Of a stretch of DNA of 64,000 nt, positions 14,243-24,104 are shown one piece after another. The notes beneath the pieces are model-generated. The model made no database searches, was not told the origin of the DNA, and worked only from the letters and a program-made list of their open reading frames with translations. Origin of the DNA: JALNZU01 sp964463695 (GTDB lineage: Bacteria > Bacteroidota > Bacteroidia > Bacteroidales > F082); NCBI GenBank assembly GCA_964463695.1, contig CAYXCZ010000001.1:124001-188000 (forward strand), given 5' to 3'. Positions within the stretch are counted from its first letter, which is position 1, and every line of letters starts with the position of its first letter. The translations under genes were made by a program, and so were the position numbers.

Positions 14243-16927
14243 TTAAATTACCTTCAAAATTGACCGTAACCTTATATCTTTTGAAGAAGCACCCACCATC
14301 ACAACAAAAGTTCCGGGTTCAACAACTTTTTTTAGATTTATATCCAACATTTGCAATAATTCAGGTGTAATGCTGAACTTAATTTCTTTTGTTTCCCCCG
14401 GCAGTAAATGCACCCGCTGAAATCCTTTTAACTCAATTACCGGGCGTGAGACAGAAGCAAATTCATCCCTTATATAGAGCTGAACCACCTCATCCCCAGC
14501 ACGTTCTCCACTATTTTTTAATTTGAAAGTGAGACTGACGCTGTCATTCGCAGTTATTGTTTCCCGATCAAAACGGATATCAGAATATAAAAACTCTGTG
14601 TAACTCAGTCCAAAACCAAAAGGAAATAAAGGTTGACCGGTAAGATTATAGTAATCATCGCCTCTTCCTGTTGGTTTATGGTTATAAACCAATGGTAGCT
14701 GGCCTTCAAAGACCGGAAATGTAATTGGCAAGCGTCCTGCCGGATTGTATTCACCAAAAAGCACTTCAGCAACTGCATCACCGCCTGCCTCTCCCGGATA
14801 CCAAACATCTAAAACAGCATCGGCTTTATCCAACCAGTTATGCATCGTAACAGCACTTCCCCCAACCAAAATCACTATTGTTGGGGTACCAGTCGCAGCC
14901 ACTTCACGAATAAGTTCTTCCTGGCGGCCAGGCAAGTTAAGGTAAGCTCTGTCTTGAAATTCACCTTCTTCGATACCGGAAACAACTATTGCAACATCAC
15001 TTTGTGAAGCCAATTTTGCAGCGTAAGCAATCGACTCCGTTGAAGTAACTTTTGCTCCAACATCCCATACCAACCTAAACCACGCATTGCCAACAGGTTC
15101 GCTGTACTCGATTTTTATTTTTACCGGCCTGCCCTTTTCAAAATAATATGGAACAGTTGTTAGTGATCTCCCTGTCAGAACCCTTTTATCGATAACCAAC
15201 TGATCGTCAAGCCATAATTGATAACCATCATTGCCATCAATTCCAATGTTAATCGTTGCAGTTGAATCTACAGTGATGTATCCGTCCCACGCAACACTAT
15301 AATATCCATATGTAATCTTTTCAGGGTCAGGAGAAAAAAGCGTCCATTGAAAATCAACAACCTGGTCGTTTCTAACAAAAACCGGCTCGCCTCTCCATTC
15401 AAGGTTGGAAAAATATTTTCCAATGAGGCCTAGAGACCTAATGCCATCTTCTTCATGCGAAAGACGCTCGGCAGGAACAGTTACGAAAGGTATTTCTTTG
15501 CGCAAGCAGCCCTCTGCATACCTTACATCTACTTCATTTCCAAGCAAGTAGCTAATACCTTGAAGGATGCTCCGTTTATTTATACCAGGACCACTATAAC
15601 CACCCAATCTGGCTTCAACTGCATCTTGACCGATAACGGCAAGAGATGTTATTTTTCTGGAAACAGGTAATGTTTTCCCGTTATTTTTCAATAGAACAAT
15701 AGATTCAAGGGCTGCTTTTTTTGCCAAATCCCTGTGGTGTGTATTGCCATTGATCGTTGTTGCGGCTTCAGGATCAACATAAGGGTTATCGAAAAGGCCA
15801 AGTTCAAACTTCAATCTTAAAACTCTTGCCACAGCAGAATCAATCGTGCTCTGAGGAATTGTATGATCATAAAAAGGAGGAGAAAAAAGTGTCTCATGAT
15901 CGTAATTTGTCTGAAAAATCACATCTAATCCATTTTCAAGCGACTGAGAAGTGGCATCTGCGTAATCTTTAGCGGTAAAATGAAGCACGTTTGCTCCGCC
16001 TGTAGCTCCTGCATCAGAAATCACAAATCCTTTAAAGCCCCATTCCTCTTTTAGTAACTTATTGAGCAAATAGTTGTTAGCTGTTGAAGGTCGTCCATCA
16101 TAAGAGTTATATGCAGTCATGATTGAGCGTGAACCTCCATTTTTTATACAAGCCTCAAAGGGAGGAAAATGAATTTCGCGCATATACCGTTCGCTCCAGT
16201 GAATAGGATAGCTATCCCGACCTCCGTCGCCAACATTTGCAACAAAATGTTTCGGAGTTGTTATCACATTCATCTGCTCCATTGCTGAAACAAAGGCAAC
16301 TCCCATTGCAGAAGCTAGAAACGGATCTTCACCATAAGTTTCCTCGGTACGGCCCCAGCGCACATCATTTGCAATGTTCACAACAGGAGAAAGAATCTGA
16401 CGAATGCCTCTCGACTTACTTTCATTTGCAATAGCTGTGGCAACCTCATGCATTAGTTTGGTATTCCATGTTGCCGCCAGAGCAATAGCCTGCGGAAAAG
16501 CTGTAGCACCTTCACGCACCAATCCATGCAGGGCTTCATCAAAAGGAATGATTGGAATACCTAACCGGGTTTCCTCTACAAAAAAACGTTGCATCTGATT
16601 GATTTTGACAGCAGTCTCATAAGCAGTAGCACCTGCTGCGTAATCAAGCATCTGACCTGAACCGTCGGGTTGACGGCCAACTGTATTCACTTGAAAACCA
16701 AAGATTCCTTGTTTAAATTTTTCCTTACCGGCATCAATGTCACCTGGGATCATAAAAAGTTGCCAGAATTTTTCCTTTGGAGTCATTTGTTTTATCAGGT
16801 CCTGAACCCGGGTTTCAACCGGAAGCGTAGGATCCTTGTAAGACTGTGCTATTGAGGCATTAGGTAACCATAATAAGACACTAAAAGCTACTGATTTTAT
16901 GGCTGTTTGTAAAAAGTTTCGTTTCAT
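14243..16927 (-). CDS. Secreted beta-glucosidase-type glycoside hydrolase family 3 with PA14 insertion
   Basis: An 894-residue exported enzyme (signal peptide MKRNFLQTAIKSVAFSVLLW, cleavage after ASIAQ). The N-terminal GH3 TIM barrel has KHFVAN (226-231) and GFVISDAGAT with the nucleophile Asp305. A (alpha/beta)6 sandwich begins near 405 (ALESIVLLKNNGKTLP). A PA14 carbohydrate-binding domain is inserted at about 500-625 (GLIGKYFSNLEWRG to WFRLVWDVG), and a fibronectin III-like domain closes the protein (about 790-894). PA14-bearing GH3 enzymes are usually exo-beta-glucosidases or beta-xylosidases with size-restricted pockets. It is the last gene of the GH38 - DUF4838 - GH3 operon; its ATG overlaps the DUF4838 stop by 4 bp, which suggests translational coupling. 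Confidence 0.92.
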   Translation of the reverse strand: MKRNFLQTAIKSVAFSVLLWLPNASIAQSYKDPTLPVETRVQDLIKQMTPKEKFWQLFMIPGDIDAGKEKFKQGIFGFQVNTVGRQPDGSGQMLDYAAGATAYETAVKINQMQRFFVEETRLGIPIIPFDEALHGLVREGATAFPQAIALAATWNTKLMHEVATAIANESKSRGIRQILSPVVNIANDVRWGRTEETYGEDPFLASAMGVAFVSAMEQMNVITTPKHFVANVGDGGRDSYPIHWSERYMREIHFPPFEACIKNGGSRSIMTAYNSYDGRPSTANNYLLNKLLKEEWGFKGFVISDAGATGGANVLHFTAKDYADATSQSLENGLDVIFQTNYDHETLFSPPFYDHTIPQSTIDSAVARVLRLKFELGLFDNPYVDPEAATTINGNTHHRDLAKKAALESIVLLKNNGKTLPVSRKITSLAVIGQDAVEARLGGYSGPGINKRSILQGISYLLGNEVDVRYAEGCLRKEIPFVTVPAERLSHEEDGIRSLGLIGKYFSNLEWRGEPVFVRNDQVVDFQWTLFSPDPEKITYGYYSVAWDGYITVDSTATINIGIDGNDGYQLWLDDQLVIDKRVLTGRSLTTVPYYFEKGRPVKIKIEYSEPVGNAWFRLVWDVGAKVTSTESIAYAAKLASQSDVAIVVSGIEEGEFQDRAYLNLPGRQEELIREVAATGTPTIVILVGGSAVTMHNWLDKADAVLDVWYPGEAGGDAVAEVLFGEYNPAGRLPITFPVFEGQLPLVYNHKPTGRGDDYYNLTGQPLFPFGFGLSYTEFLYSDIRFDRETITANDSVSLTFKLKNSGERAGDEVVQLYIRDEFASVSRPVIELKGFQRVHLLPGETKEIKFSITPELLQMLDINLKKVVEPGTFVVMVGASSKDIRLRSILKVI

Positions 16928-19146
16928 CGTACTACAATTTCATCAACAAAAACCCAGGATCCTCCACCAGCTGAGGGATGCCAATCGAAAAGTTTTTTGG
17001 TCCCTGTAACATCAAATTGAACATACCTGTATGTTTTCCCGCTGGTGTTGAAAACGAAAAGATGATTTATTTCCCCCTTTTTCTGATTTCCAGACACTTC
17101 TTGTCTTTCAACAGATTCATAATGAACACCATCTACTGAAACAGCGCATGAAACCGATGAAGGGTGCAATATCCAGCTTTTTGGATCCCATAGGGTACTG
17201 ATCTCAACAACCGATGACATCTCAGCTTTTTCAAGATCAATCACCAGGCTAAAATCTTTAGCTTCCCAACCTAACCAATGTACCTTAAAATCATTAGCTC
17301 CCCGAACACCATTTGTAAGATAAGCCAGATTTCCATCGCTATATTTTTGTGCAGGAGATGGTGAAGCTGTGACAGTTTTTCTAAATGCCTTATTTCCTTT
17401 AACTTGCACATCAATAAATCGTTTGGTTGAAGCATAATACTGCTCAGCGGTAAGCCCTGACTCGTTTAAAGCTGCACTTTTACTCACCTTGTTGGCTTGA
17501 TAAAAGGACTCAAGAATAGTGATCATTTCTTCTACAGCAATAAATTCTCTATCAACCTCCCGATACCAACCTCTGTGACCAAACATGTCGGCTTTTCCAA
17601 TTTCCATCATAGCATATTGAATAGGCATTCGTGCAGTTTTTACATGCAAAAGAAAATCAGGAAATTGGGCAACTGCTTTTTCAGCCTCGTCAAAATATGT
17701 GTTGTACAAATCCATGTTTTGAGCAGAAAGAAACGTATTCTGATGTAAAGTGGGTGGGCCATAAATATCGAGAAACTCTCCTGATTTTATAATTTCACGC
17801 TGCAATTGGTAGATATATTGTCGAATCCATGGACCAGCGGGACCATAAAATCCATCTGTAAACTGCTCTGTAAGCTTTTCAACAGGAGCATTGGGATTCC
17901 ATAAAAGCTTTGCAAGTAAAAACGATTTCAACTCCGACATCTCATGTCCAACACCCGTATTCGATTGCTGAAAATGCTCCTTAACATTATTATTTACAAA
18001 GAGTTGAATGTTAGGCTGTAAAGTGTGTAAGTTTGGGAAAGGACTTATGCTATGGGCGAAATCAACAGTATAATCCCAAAGGTAAATATGATTGCTGATT
18101 TTTCCCCAATCCTCCAAATCCTTCAAAAAGGGAGCACTCCTTTCATCTGCTTCAATTGCCTGACCGCGGTTAAGTTCAATTGTGCAAAGCATAACTTGCA
18201 CATTGTCATTAGGTTTCGTGACTTTTGGTGCTTGTCTGCTATACTGGTATGCAAGAGTAGAAATTATTTTATCTGGAAAATCTTCTGCAATTTTATTTAC
18301 AAATCGAATAATAGGTCCCGAAGCACTGCCTTCTTCTTGAATTATCGAACTACATTTTTCACAATGACAAAATGAAAAATTGTCATCCTGACTTACAGAC
18401 CAAAACTTTTTATCAGGTTGAAGTGCCATTTCTGTCCTCAATTTCTCTTTCACAATCTGTAACAAATCTGGGTTTGACAAACACAGTTGGTCGATTATTC
18501 GTTTCCCGTTCAAATAGGCATAGTATTCAGGATGTGATTCAAAATACTCAGTCCATGGTATCAATTTTTGAAATGTATGAACATAATATCCTTTCGCAAA
18601 CATGTCTTCAATGATATGAAGCCTGTGAAAATCCCTGTAATCTTCATCTTCAGAAAACCTACCATGCACATTTCTATATGTATTTGGAGAATGTCCGCTA
18701 ATTCTAAGATGTGGTATTTCAATATGTTGTGTTTTAGGGTAGCCAATATAATCCGGACTATAATATTGAACTCCCAAATAGTTCTCAAGGAGTTCGCTTA
18801 CGGCAAAAACACATCCTCTACCTGAGCCGCCTTTTATAACCAGTTGATTGTCTATGGTTTCGATAGTGTAGTCATCAGCAAAAGGGATAGAGGCGTTCTT
18901 TGAAATTTGAATCGAAAATTCTGAATCACCTGATTTACCATATGTAACAGGTAACTCGCAGCCTGCTATCATTATCATGTGCTTATTCAAAAAAGATGCT
19001 GCGCGAATTTCTTCCTGAGATGCATTTACAGGTAAAATGATATGAAATTTTGGAGCCCCATCGGTAACAAGCAGTAAAGGTCTTCCCTTAAAATTGCATG
19101 ATCCCAAAGCAACTATTAAAAGAAGTATTATGAGTAGTTTTTTCAT
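16924..19146 (-). CDS. DUF4838 lipoprotein, putative glycoside hydrolase
   Basis: A 740-residue protein with a lipoprotein signal (ILLLIVALGSCN; lipobox LGSC), so probably an envelope lipoprotein. Residues 30-140 resemble the N-terminal beta domain of alpha-glucuronidases and GH20 enzymes (ASQEEIRAASFLNKHM, GGSGRGCVFAVSELLE). A DUF4838 TIM-barrel core follows, with FWSVSQDDNFSFCHCEKCSS; its acidic residues and CxC-x-x-C may form a metal or active site. The end (about 600-740) looks like an F5/8 type C/discoidin beta-sandwich. DUF4838 proteins occur in Bacteroidota and Planctomycetota polysaccharide loci, but I know of no firmly assigned activity for this subgroup. It sits between GH38 and GH3 in one operon and probably acts on the same substrate. 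Confidence 0.8.
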   Translation of the reverse strand: MKKLLIILLLIVALGSCNFKGRPLLLVTDGAPKFHIILPVNASQEEIRAASFLNKHMIMIAGCELPVTYGKSGDSEFSIQISKNASIPFADDYTIETIDNQLVIKGGSGRGCVFAVSELLENYLGVQYYSPDYIGYPKTQHIEIPHLRISGHSPNTYRNVHGRFSEDEDYRDFHRLHIIEDMFAKGYYVHTFQKLIPWTEYFESHPEYYAYLNGKRIIDQLCLSNPDLLQIVKEKLRTEMALQPDKKFWSVSQDDNFSFCHCEKCSSIIQEEGSASGPIIRFVNKIAEDFPDKIISTLAYQYSRQAPKVTKPNDNVQVMLCTIELNRGQAIEADERSAPFLKDLEDWGKISNHIYLWDYTVDFAHSISPFPNLHTLQPNIQLFVNNNVKEHFQQSNTGVGHEMSELKSFLLAKLLWNPNAPVEKLTEQFTDGFYGPAGPWIRQYIYQLQREIIKSGEFLDIYGPPTLHQNTFLSAQNMDLYNTYFDEAEKAVAQFPDFLLHVKTARMPIQYAMMEIGKADMFGHRGWYREVDREFIAVEEMITILESFYQANKVSKSAALNESGLTAEQYYASTKRFIDVQVKGNKAFRKTVTASPSPAQKYSDGNLAYLTNGVRGANDFKVHWLGWEAKDFSLVIDLEKAEMSSVVEISTLWDPKSWILHPSSVSCAVSVDGVHYESVERQEVSGNQKKGEINHLFVFNTSGKTYRYVQFDVTGTKKLFDWHPSAGGGSWVFVDEIVVR

Positions 19147-19165
19147 TTAGCTAGGTTTTAGCTGT

Positions 19166-22100
19166 TTATAAATCGAGTCTGAAAAACTTTGATTCATAGG
19201 GTTCAAAATTCATATTCCCGTTCTCAATAGTTTGACCTGTCACATCAACCTGAGTTAAGTTTAACATTTTTCCACTTAATTTATTTATCAATTCAAGACT
19301 GGAGTTTATACCAGCAATTTCTCTCAAATGAAACCTGACAGATGTTCCTTCTTGTGATGGTATAGCACTGATAAGTAATATGTTATCAGCCCATCCTTCT
19401 ATCCATGAGCTCTCAAAGATGGCATCACCTTTGCCTCCTCCAGGCAAAACCCTGCTGAGAAACGGGATGCTGTTTTCCCATCCAAACCGAACTGCATTTT
19501 TCACTTCCTTATCACCAATGCTGGTTAGAGAATACGTCCAATTATGACCGCCATGCTGGTCGGCGTTAAAATTGGTTACCCAGTAATTATTCATTGGCCA
19601 GCCAAAAATGTGGGTACTTTCAGGTGTTGCGCCTGCAACATACCTTCCTGTATTTATTCCTCCAAACTGCATTAGCGGTGCTTCTTTGGAAGTTAAAATC
19701 ACTTGTTCGGCATCATTTGACAAGCGGGCGTAGTGTTGAACTGTGTTCCAATCGTTGGATGACCCGGGAATCTGATCAATACCAGCTCTAATCTCACCTC
19801 CCTGAACATCAAAAGAAAGTTGACCGTTTTCCAATAAAAGTGGAAGCGAAACATAAATTCCTTCCGGATTGGTCTCAAGTTTTTTCTCAATAAAGTAAAC
19901 AAAATCAATACGTTTTGTAGTATTAAAAATACGTATTGATGCTTCAAATGCTCCAGCTTTAGTGGCAGCATTTGTATTACCCCTGCATCGGATTGTATTC
20001 CAAATTTCACCTTCCTCATAGCCATCAAACCAAGCAGAATCAAGGGTTACGCGATCAAAGCTATCCAATTTTCGATTCTCCATCTGCTCACGGTTATCGA
20101 GTGTTTCATAGATAAATTCACCTAACATCCAAGGCGATGACTTATCAACCAATTCCTTGTTTAGAGTTTTGTCCCAAAGTGAAGAAACGGCTGCACGATT
20201 CGGATCAATTTCTACTCTATACCATTGATTTTCAAATATAAAGCTATTATTCTTTTCAACTTTGGGTAAAGCAGAGGAAATGGACTTATCAGTCCTGATG
20301 ATAAACTTTTTATATCCAAAAGCAGGTATTTCATCAACCCAGATAGCCCAGTAAGTCCCATCAGAATGATGCTCAAGAGGCTGGGTTTTTGCATGTTTTC
20401 CATCAAGGCCTGTAATAGAAAACCATGTATATCTCGGCAGGATCTGATGATCAATATAAGCCACAAAATACCCGCTTCGTCTCCAGTTCAAGGTGTTAAA
20501 CACTATAACAGATGGTTCCTTTTCACGATTGAAATAGCTCTGGAGCAGTCCCATCGTTTCTTCATTCAGCATTTTGGCGCGCCGGCTTGCCTCCCATGCA
20601 TACGACTCTTTTATAGAGCGCTGTTCCATTGTGTAGGTATGAAAAGGTTCGCGTACGCTCGCATGATAACCAACCGTATGCTCTGTATAAAAAAGCAATG
20701 CCGAATTGGCGCTTTCAATACGATCGGCAATCTTCACCGGAAGTTTGCTGCCATGCATTGCCACCATTGATAATCCGGCAGTTGCAGCAATGAGGTCAGC
20801 TTGAGCAGTACGAGTGGCAGCTACTTCACGTGCCGAGGCGCCGAAACCATCTGTCCACCAATCGGGCCAGGCACCTCTTATCACTTGAAAATCATCACCA
20901 TGCCTTTTCTCCATCTCCTCGAAAAAAGCTGTTGTTGTTGCCGTTCTTAGCTTCGGCCAGCTGTATTTGTCATTCCACGTTCTTATCATTTTGCTTGCCT
21001 GGGTTGAAGGCGGCGAATTATCAGTAAGGTAACCTGAATGTTGAATGGAAATTAAATCATACTCATATCCTTTTGCTTCAAGATTAACAAGATAGGAAAG
21101 CAACTCTTCTTCGAAAACGTTAAAATCACCTGTATGTATCTTAAAATTTGTATTTCCGGTCATGTAATGCTCTGCCCGATAAGCAAGCATTCGTTTCCCC
21201 GAAGGAGATTCCCACCAAAAAAGTGTTGGTTTATCAAAACAGATCAAGGCCCTGTGACCATGTGTTCCCATGTTCAGGTAACACACACCCAGATCATGAT
21301 AATAATCATTCAAACACCAGGCGATTCCATTCACATCGTTTTGCATGGCTGTTTTTACCTGTAATCCAGCTGCTTTGAAGTTTTTTATCGGCTGCAAAGA
21401 AGCAGCTAACACTTGCTCATCAGGCAGTTCATCAAAATTGAAATACATTCCAGTGATTTCTATCCGCCCCTCATCAACTCTCTTTTTTAGACGGTCAATT
21501 TGTGTTTGAGGCCTCGATCTCAAAAACTCATCTACGGCCCATGAGGCTTCACATGTCCAGCGAAATTTGGCTTCCTCCGGAAAATTATCCGTCATATCAC
21601 AGTAATCCAGAGCATAATCAATGAACCGCAGGTGTTCAGCGAGAATATCCGTTTGCGATCGGGTATATCCGATATCCGTATGCGAATGTTGAACAAAATT
21701 TACTCTCCATTTTCTTACCTGATTCATTTCCAACTGCCCAACCCATTTCTTATCATCAAGTTCAATTCTGTAATTAACTGTATGACTATCAGTTACACTG
21801 GGAATATGAACTTTCACATAGTTATAGCCAAAGGCAACCGGAGTCTCAACCAATAATTCATCATCGATGAAAACTCTTGCATGTGTAGATTTACCAAAAT
21901 ATAGAATTCCTGCAACTCCCAACTGGTAACTCTTATCATCTTTATCAACCAATGCTGGCAAGGTTTTGAAATTAAGGCCATTTTTCAATGGCAACGAAAA
22001 AATCATAAACCAGGAAGTATTGTTTGAATTACTACCTGTTGATTTGATATTCAGCGATTTACCTTCAACTAAATATGTTGCAGGCAGAGTCAGATACATA

Positions 22101-22534
22101 AAACCAAAACGATCACCGTACTGATCAATCATATCTTTTCTAAAAAATAACGACGCACCTTCGCTATCATTCAGCATCCATTCATTTGAACCATCTGCCC
22201 AAAAGGTGAAATGTTTATCGTTATTTATTTCGATTTCAAAGCTTGCCAAGCCGGGAGAAGAACCTATACCAGAAAGCCACACAAAAGTAACATATTCTGT
22301 TTCAATACCTTTCGGAAGGATTTCTGTTTCCCATTCCATATTTGATGTACCATTATCTGCACGAATCAGCATGCCATTTTTTGCAACGGAAATGCTGGAA
22401 TAATAGGAATAATCGGGACCTGAAATCTTGGTTTCAAATCCATTTATGTAGGTAGTATTTTGATCGGTGGGAATTTGTGCGAAAATACAAGTCGCAACCA
22501 TCAACTGAAGAACAAAAAGAGTAACCAATTTCAT
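19166..22534 (-). CDS. Secreted alpha-mannosidase-type glycoside hydrolase family 38
   Basis: A 1122-residue exported enzyme. ATG 22534 is chosen: it opens onto a signal peptide (MKLVTLFVLQLMVATCIFAQ), while the longer frame (22600) would begin upstream of a -7 element at 22578-22585. Residues about 20-270 form beta-rich domains that are probably carbohydrate-binding. The GH38 catalytic domain begins with NFVQHSHTDIGYT (zinc ligands His283 and Asp287 region) and contains MQNDVNGIAW with the nucleophile-equivalent Asp400. The C-terminal third is the beta-sandwich domain of the family. GH38 enzymes remove alpha-mannosyl residues. With a DUF4838 protein and a GH3 enzyme behind it, the operon probably attacks a mannose-containing glycan with beta-linked glucose or similar sugars. 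No SusC/SusD pair is present nearby. Confidence 0.88.
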   Translation of the reverse strand: MKLVTLFVLQLMVATCIFAQIPTDQNTTYINGFETKISGPDYSYYSSISVAKNGMLIRADNGTSNMEWETEILPKGIETEYVTFVWLSGIGSSPGLASFEIEINNDKHFTFWADGSNEWMLNDSEGASLFFRKDMIDQYGDRFGFMYLTLPATYLVEGKSLNIKSTGSNSNNTSWFMIFSLPLKNGLNFKTLPALVDKDDKSYQLGVAGILYFGKSTHARVFIDDELLVETPVAFGYNYVKVHIPSVTDSHTVNYRIELDDKKWVGQLEMNQVRKWRVNFVQHSHTDIGYTRSQTDILAEHLRFIDYALDYCDMTDNFPEEAKFRWTCEASWAVDEFLRSRPQTQIDRLKKRVDEGRIEITGMYFNFDELPDEQVLAASLQPIKNFKAAGLQVKTAMQNDVNGIAWCLNDYYHDLGVCYLNMGTHGHRALICFDKPTLFWWESPSGKRMLAYRAEHYMTGNTNFKIHTGDFNVFEEELLSYLVNLEAKGYEYDLISIQHSGYLTDNSPPSTQASKMIRTWNDKYSWPKLRTATTTAFFEEMEKRHGDDFQVIRGAWPDWWTDGFGASAREVAATRTAQADLIAATAGLSMVAMHGSKLPVKIADRIESANSALLFYTEHTVGYHASVREPFHTYTMEQRSIKESYAWEASRRAKMLNEETMGLLQSYFNREKEPSVIVFNTLNWRRSGYFVAYIDHQILPRYTWFSITGLDGKHAKTQPLEHHSDGTYWAIWVDEIPAFGYKKFIIRTDKSISSALPKVEKNNSFIFENQWYRVEIDPNRAAVSSLWDKTLNKELVDKSSPWMLGEFIYETLDNREQMENRKLDSFDRVTLDSAWFDGYEEGEIWNTIRCRGNTNAATKAGAFEASIRIFNTTKRIDFVYFIEKKLETNPEGIYVSLPLLLENGQLSFDVQGGEIRAGIDQIPGSSNDWNTVQHYARLSNDAEQVILTSKEAPLMQFGGINTGRYVAGATPESTHIFGWPMNNYWVTNFNADQHGGHNWTYSLTSIGDKEVKNAVRFGWENSIPFLSRVLPGGGKGDAIFESSWIEGWADNILLISAIPSQEGTSVRFHLREIAGINSSLELINKLSGKMLNLTQVDVTGQTIENGNMNFEPYESKFFRLDL

Positions 22535-22577
22535 GCCTGTAATCCCTTTAAAATTAGAGATGTTTTTTCGAATTATG

Positions 22578-22585
22578 CAAATATA
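22578..22585 (-). promoter_or_regulatory. -7 promoter element (TATATTTG) of the GH38 operon
   Basis: Exact TAnnTTTG match on the minus strand, about 44 bases before the chosen ATG. A TTCGG at the -33 position is a weak match. Confidence 0.5.
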
Positions 22586-22624
22586 CGAAATGTAATACAC
22601 CGTTCCGAAGGCCTTAAAATGAAA

Positions 22625-22656
22625 ATGAGTTGATTAACCAAAGCTAATCAACTCAT
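22625..22656 (-). terminator. Terminator after the PKD/T9SS gene
   Basis: A 12-bp perfect stem (22625-22636 with 22645-22656) closed by an 8-base loop. On the minus strand it is followed by a T-rich stretch (TTTTCATTTT). It lies 24 bases after the stop codon of the gene at 22681. Confidence 0.8.
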
Positions 22657-22680
22657 TCAAAATAAATCTGTTAGGAAATA

Positions 22681-23958
22681 CTATTTCACGATTAGTTTTT
22701 TTCGATAATGTTTCTCACCACTTACTAATTCAACAAAATAGACACCTGATTTTAGTTTTGATTCAGTTGCTGAAACTATTTCTCCAGAGCTAACGCTGGT
22801 TCTGATCCATTTCTGCATATCTTTCCCTTGATTGTCAAAAACAGTAATTGCTACCTCACTCATATTTTGAAGTAAAGTTATACTAAACGATCCGGAGGAT
22901 GGATTAGGCGAAATATCAAAAACTGTATTTTCATTTTCAGCAATTCCAACCGTATTTATATCAATTGACATGGCAAAGATGTCATCAGCACAGGAAGCGC
23001 TGTTGGCTGTCAGGCTGACGTTGTAAGTTCCATCTGCAGTGAACGTGTGCATGGGGTGAGTTTCTGTGGATGAAGTCCCATCACCAAAATCCCAGGTGTA
23101 GGATGATGCATTCTGGGATGTATTAGCAAATGTAACTGTGTTTCCTGTAATTACATGAGTGAATCCTGCAATAGCATCCGGGTTAATAGTAACATAATTA
23201 CTTTTTGTCACAACAACATCACCATTAATTGTAAGAGCAACCGTTTTAGGACCTACACTTGTGTATTTAACCATATGAGGACCTTGATTTGCAGCTGTTT
23301 GGGGAACAGCACCATTTCCAAAATTCCAATTCCACGAAGTAGCTCCAGTTGAATTATCGGTAAAAATTACATCTTGTTGGACACACGCTTCTGTCACATT
23401 CGCACCAAAATCAGCAATAGCTGTCACTTCAGGAGTATATGTAAACTGCATGTTAATATAATTGGTTTGGTTAGGTGGTGTAAGTACAAATGGCTCAGTA
23501 CCTTTTGCAAAATCAATGGAATACAGAGGTCCCTGAGCATGTTTGTCAGTAAACTCAATTCTGAGGGTATAGTTGCCATCTGGCACAATGTTGCCATTCA
23601 AATCCGTACAATCCCATTCAATTGTATGTGTCTGATGGCTATTTATAGTTGAACCTGTGATTGCATCAACAACATTGTAGTTTGATGAGGCCCTCCATGT
23701 GTAAAGATATTGCTTCCTCTGATTGGCCATTGCCTTGCTGGTCTTTACAAAAACTCCATCCTTTTCAATCCAAATAGCCAGCACATGTTTTGGGGCGTAG
23801 TTTCCACCTGCTGAAACAGTTTTTACTGTGAAGCTAACCGTTCCAGCAGTAGCACCATTTTTGGATGTTTGCTTCTTTTCGGTAAATGAACTAAAAACTA
23901 AGCTGACAATAACGATGAAGGCAGAGATCGTTGTGTAAAAAAGTGTTTTTTTTGACAT
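22681..23958 (-). CDS. Secreted PKD-domain protein with DUF2271-like N domain and T9SS sorting domain
   Basis: A 425-residue exported protein. The signal is MSKKTLFYTTISAFIVIVSLVFSS. The first domain (about 35-175) resembles DUF2271 beta-sandwich proteins (YAPKHVLAIWIEKDGVFVKT, YLYTWRASS, TIEWDCTDLNGN). Two PKD domains follow (about 185-260 with WNWNFGNG and 265-335 with YTWDFGDGTSS). A type A Por sorting domain closes it: FDISPNPSSGSFSI, ITVFDNQGKDMQKW and GVYFVELVSGEKHYRKKLIVK. It should be exported by T9SS and anchored or released at the surface. PKD domains commonly mediate binding to protein or polysaccharide. It is transcribed alone, from a -7 element at 24018-24025 to a strong terminator. 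Confidence 0.85.
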   Translation of the reverse strand: MSKKTLFYTTISAFIVIVSLVFSSFTEKKQTSKNGATAGTVSFTVKTVSAGGNYAPKHVLAIWIEKDGVFVKTSKAMANQRKQYLYTWRASSNYNVVDAITGSTINSHQTHTIEWDCTDLNGNIVPDGNYTLRIEFTDKHAQGPLYSIDFAKGTEPFVLTPPNQTNYINMQFTYTPEVTAIADFGANVTEACVQQDVIFTDNSTGATSWNWNFGNGAVPQTAANQGPHMVKYTSVGPKTVALTINGDVVVTKSNYVTINPDAIAGFTHVITGNTVTFANTSQNASSYTWDFGDGTSSTETHPMHTFTADGTYNVSLTANSASCADDIFAMSIDINTVGIAENENTVFDISPNPSSGSFSITLLQNMSEVAITVFDNQGKDMQKWIRTSVSSGEIVSATESKLKSGVYFVELVSGEKHYRKKLIVK

Positions 23959-23990
23959 GTAAAATTCAATTTTGTAGGTAATTTTAAGAA

Positions 23991-24025
23991 CCGCTGCGGT
24001 ATAAAAAAATCAGCGGCCAAAAGTA
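23991..24025 (-). promoter_or_regulatory. -7 element (TACTTTTG) plus leader hairpin of the PKD/T9SS gene
   Basis: CAAAAGTA at 24018-24025 is an exact -7 element on the minus strand. Just downstream, CCGCTG (23991-23996) and CAGCGG (24011-24016) can pair in the leader. The GC-rich arms stand out in an otherwise AT-rich leader. Confidence 0.45.
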
Positions 24026-24104
24026 TAATAATTATTGATCTATTTGTACTATTTATCAATAAGTTAATTATTGTGCAAAAGTGTTATAAAACAAAAGTGA
24101 TGGT

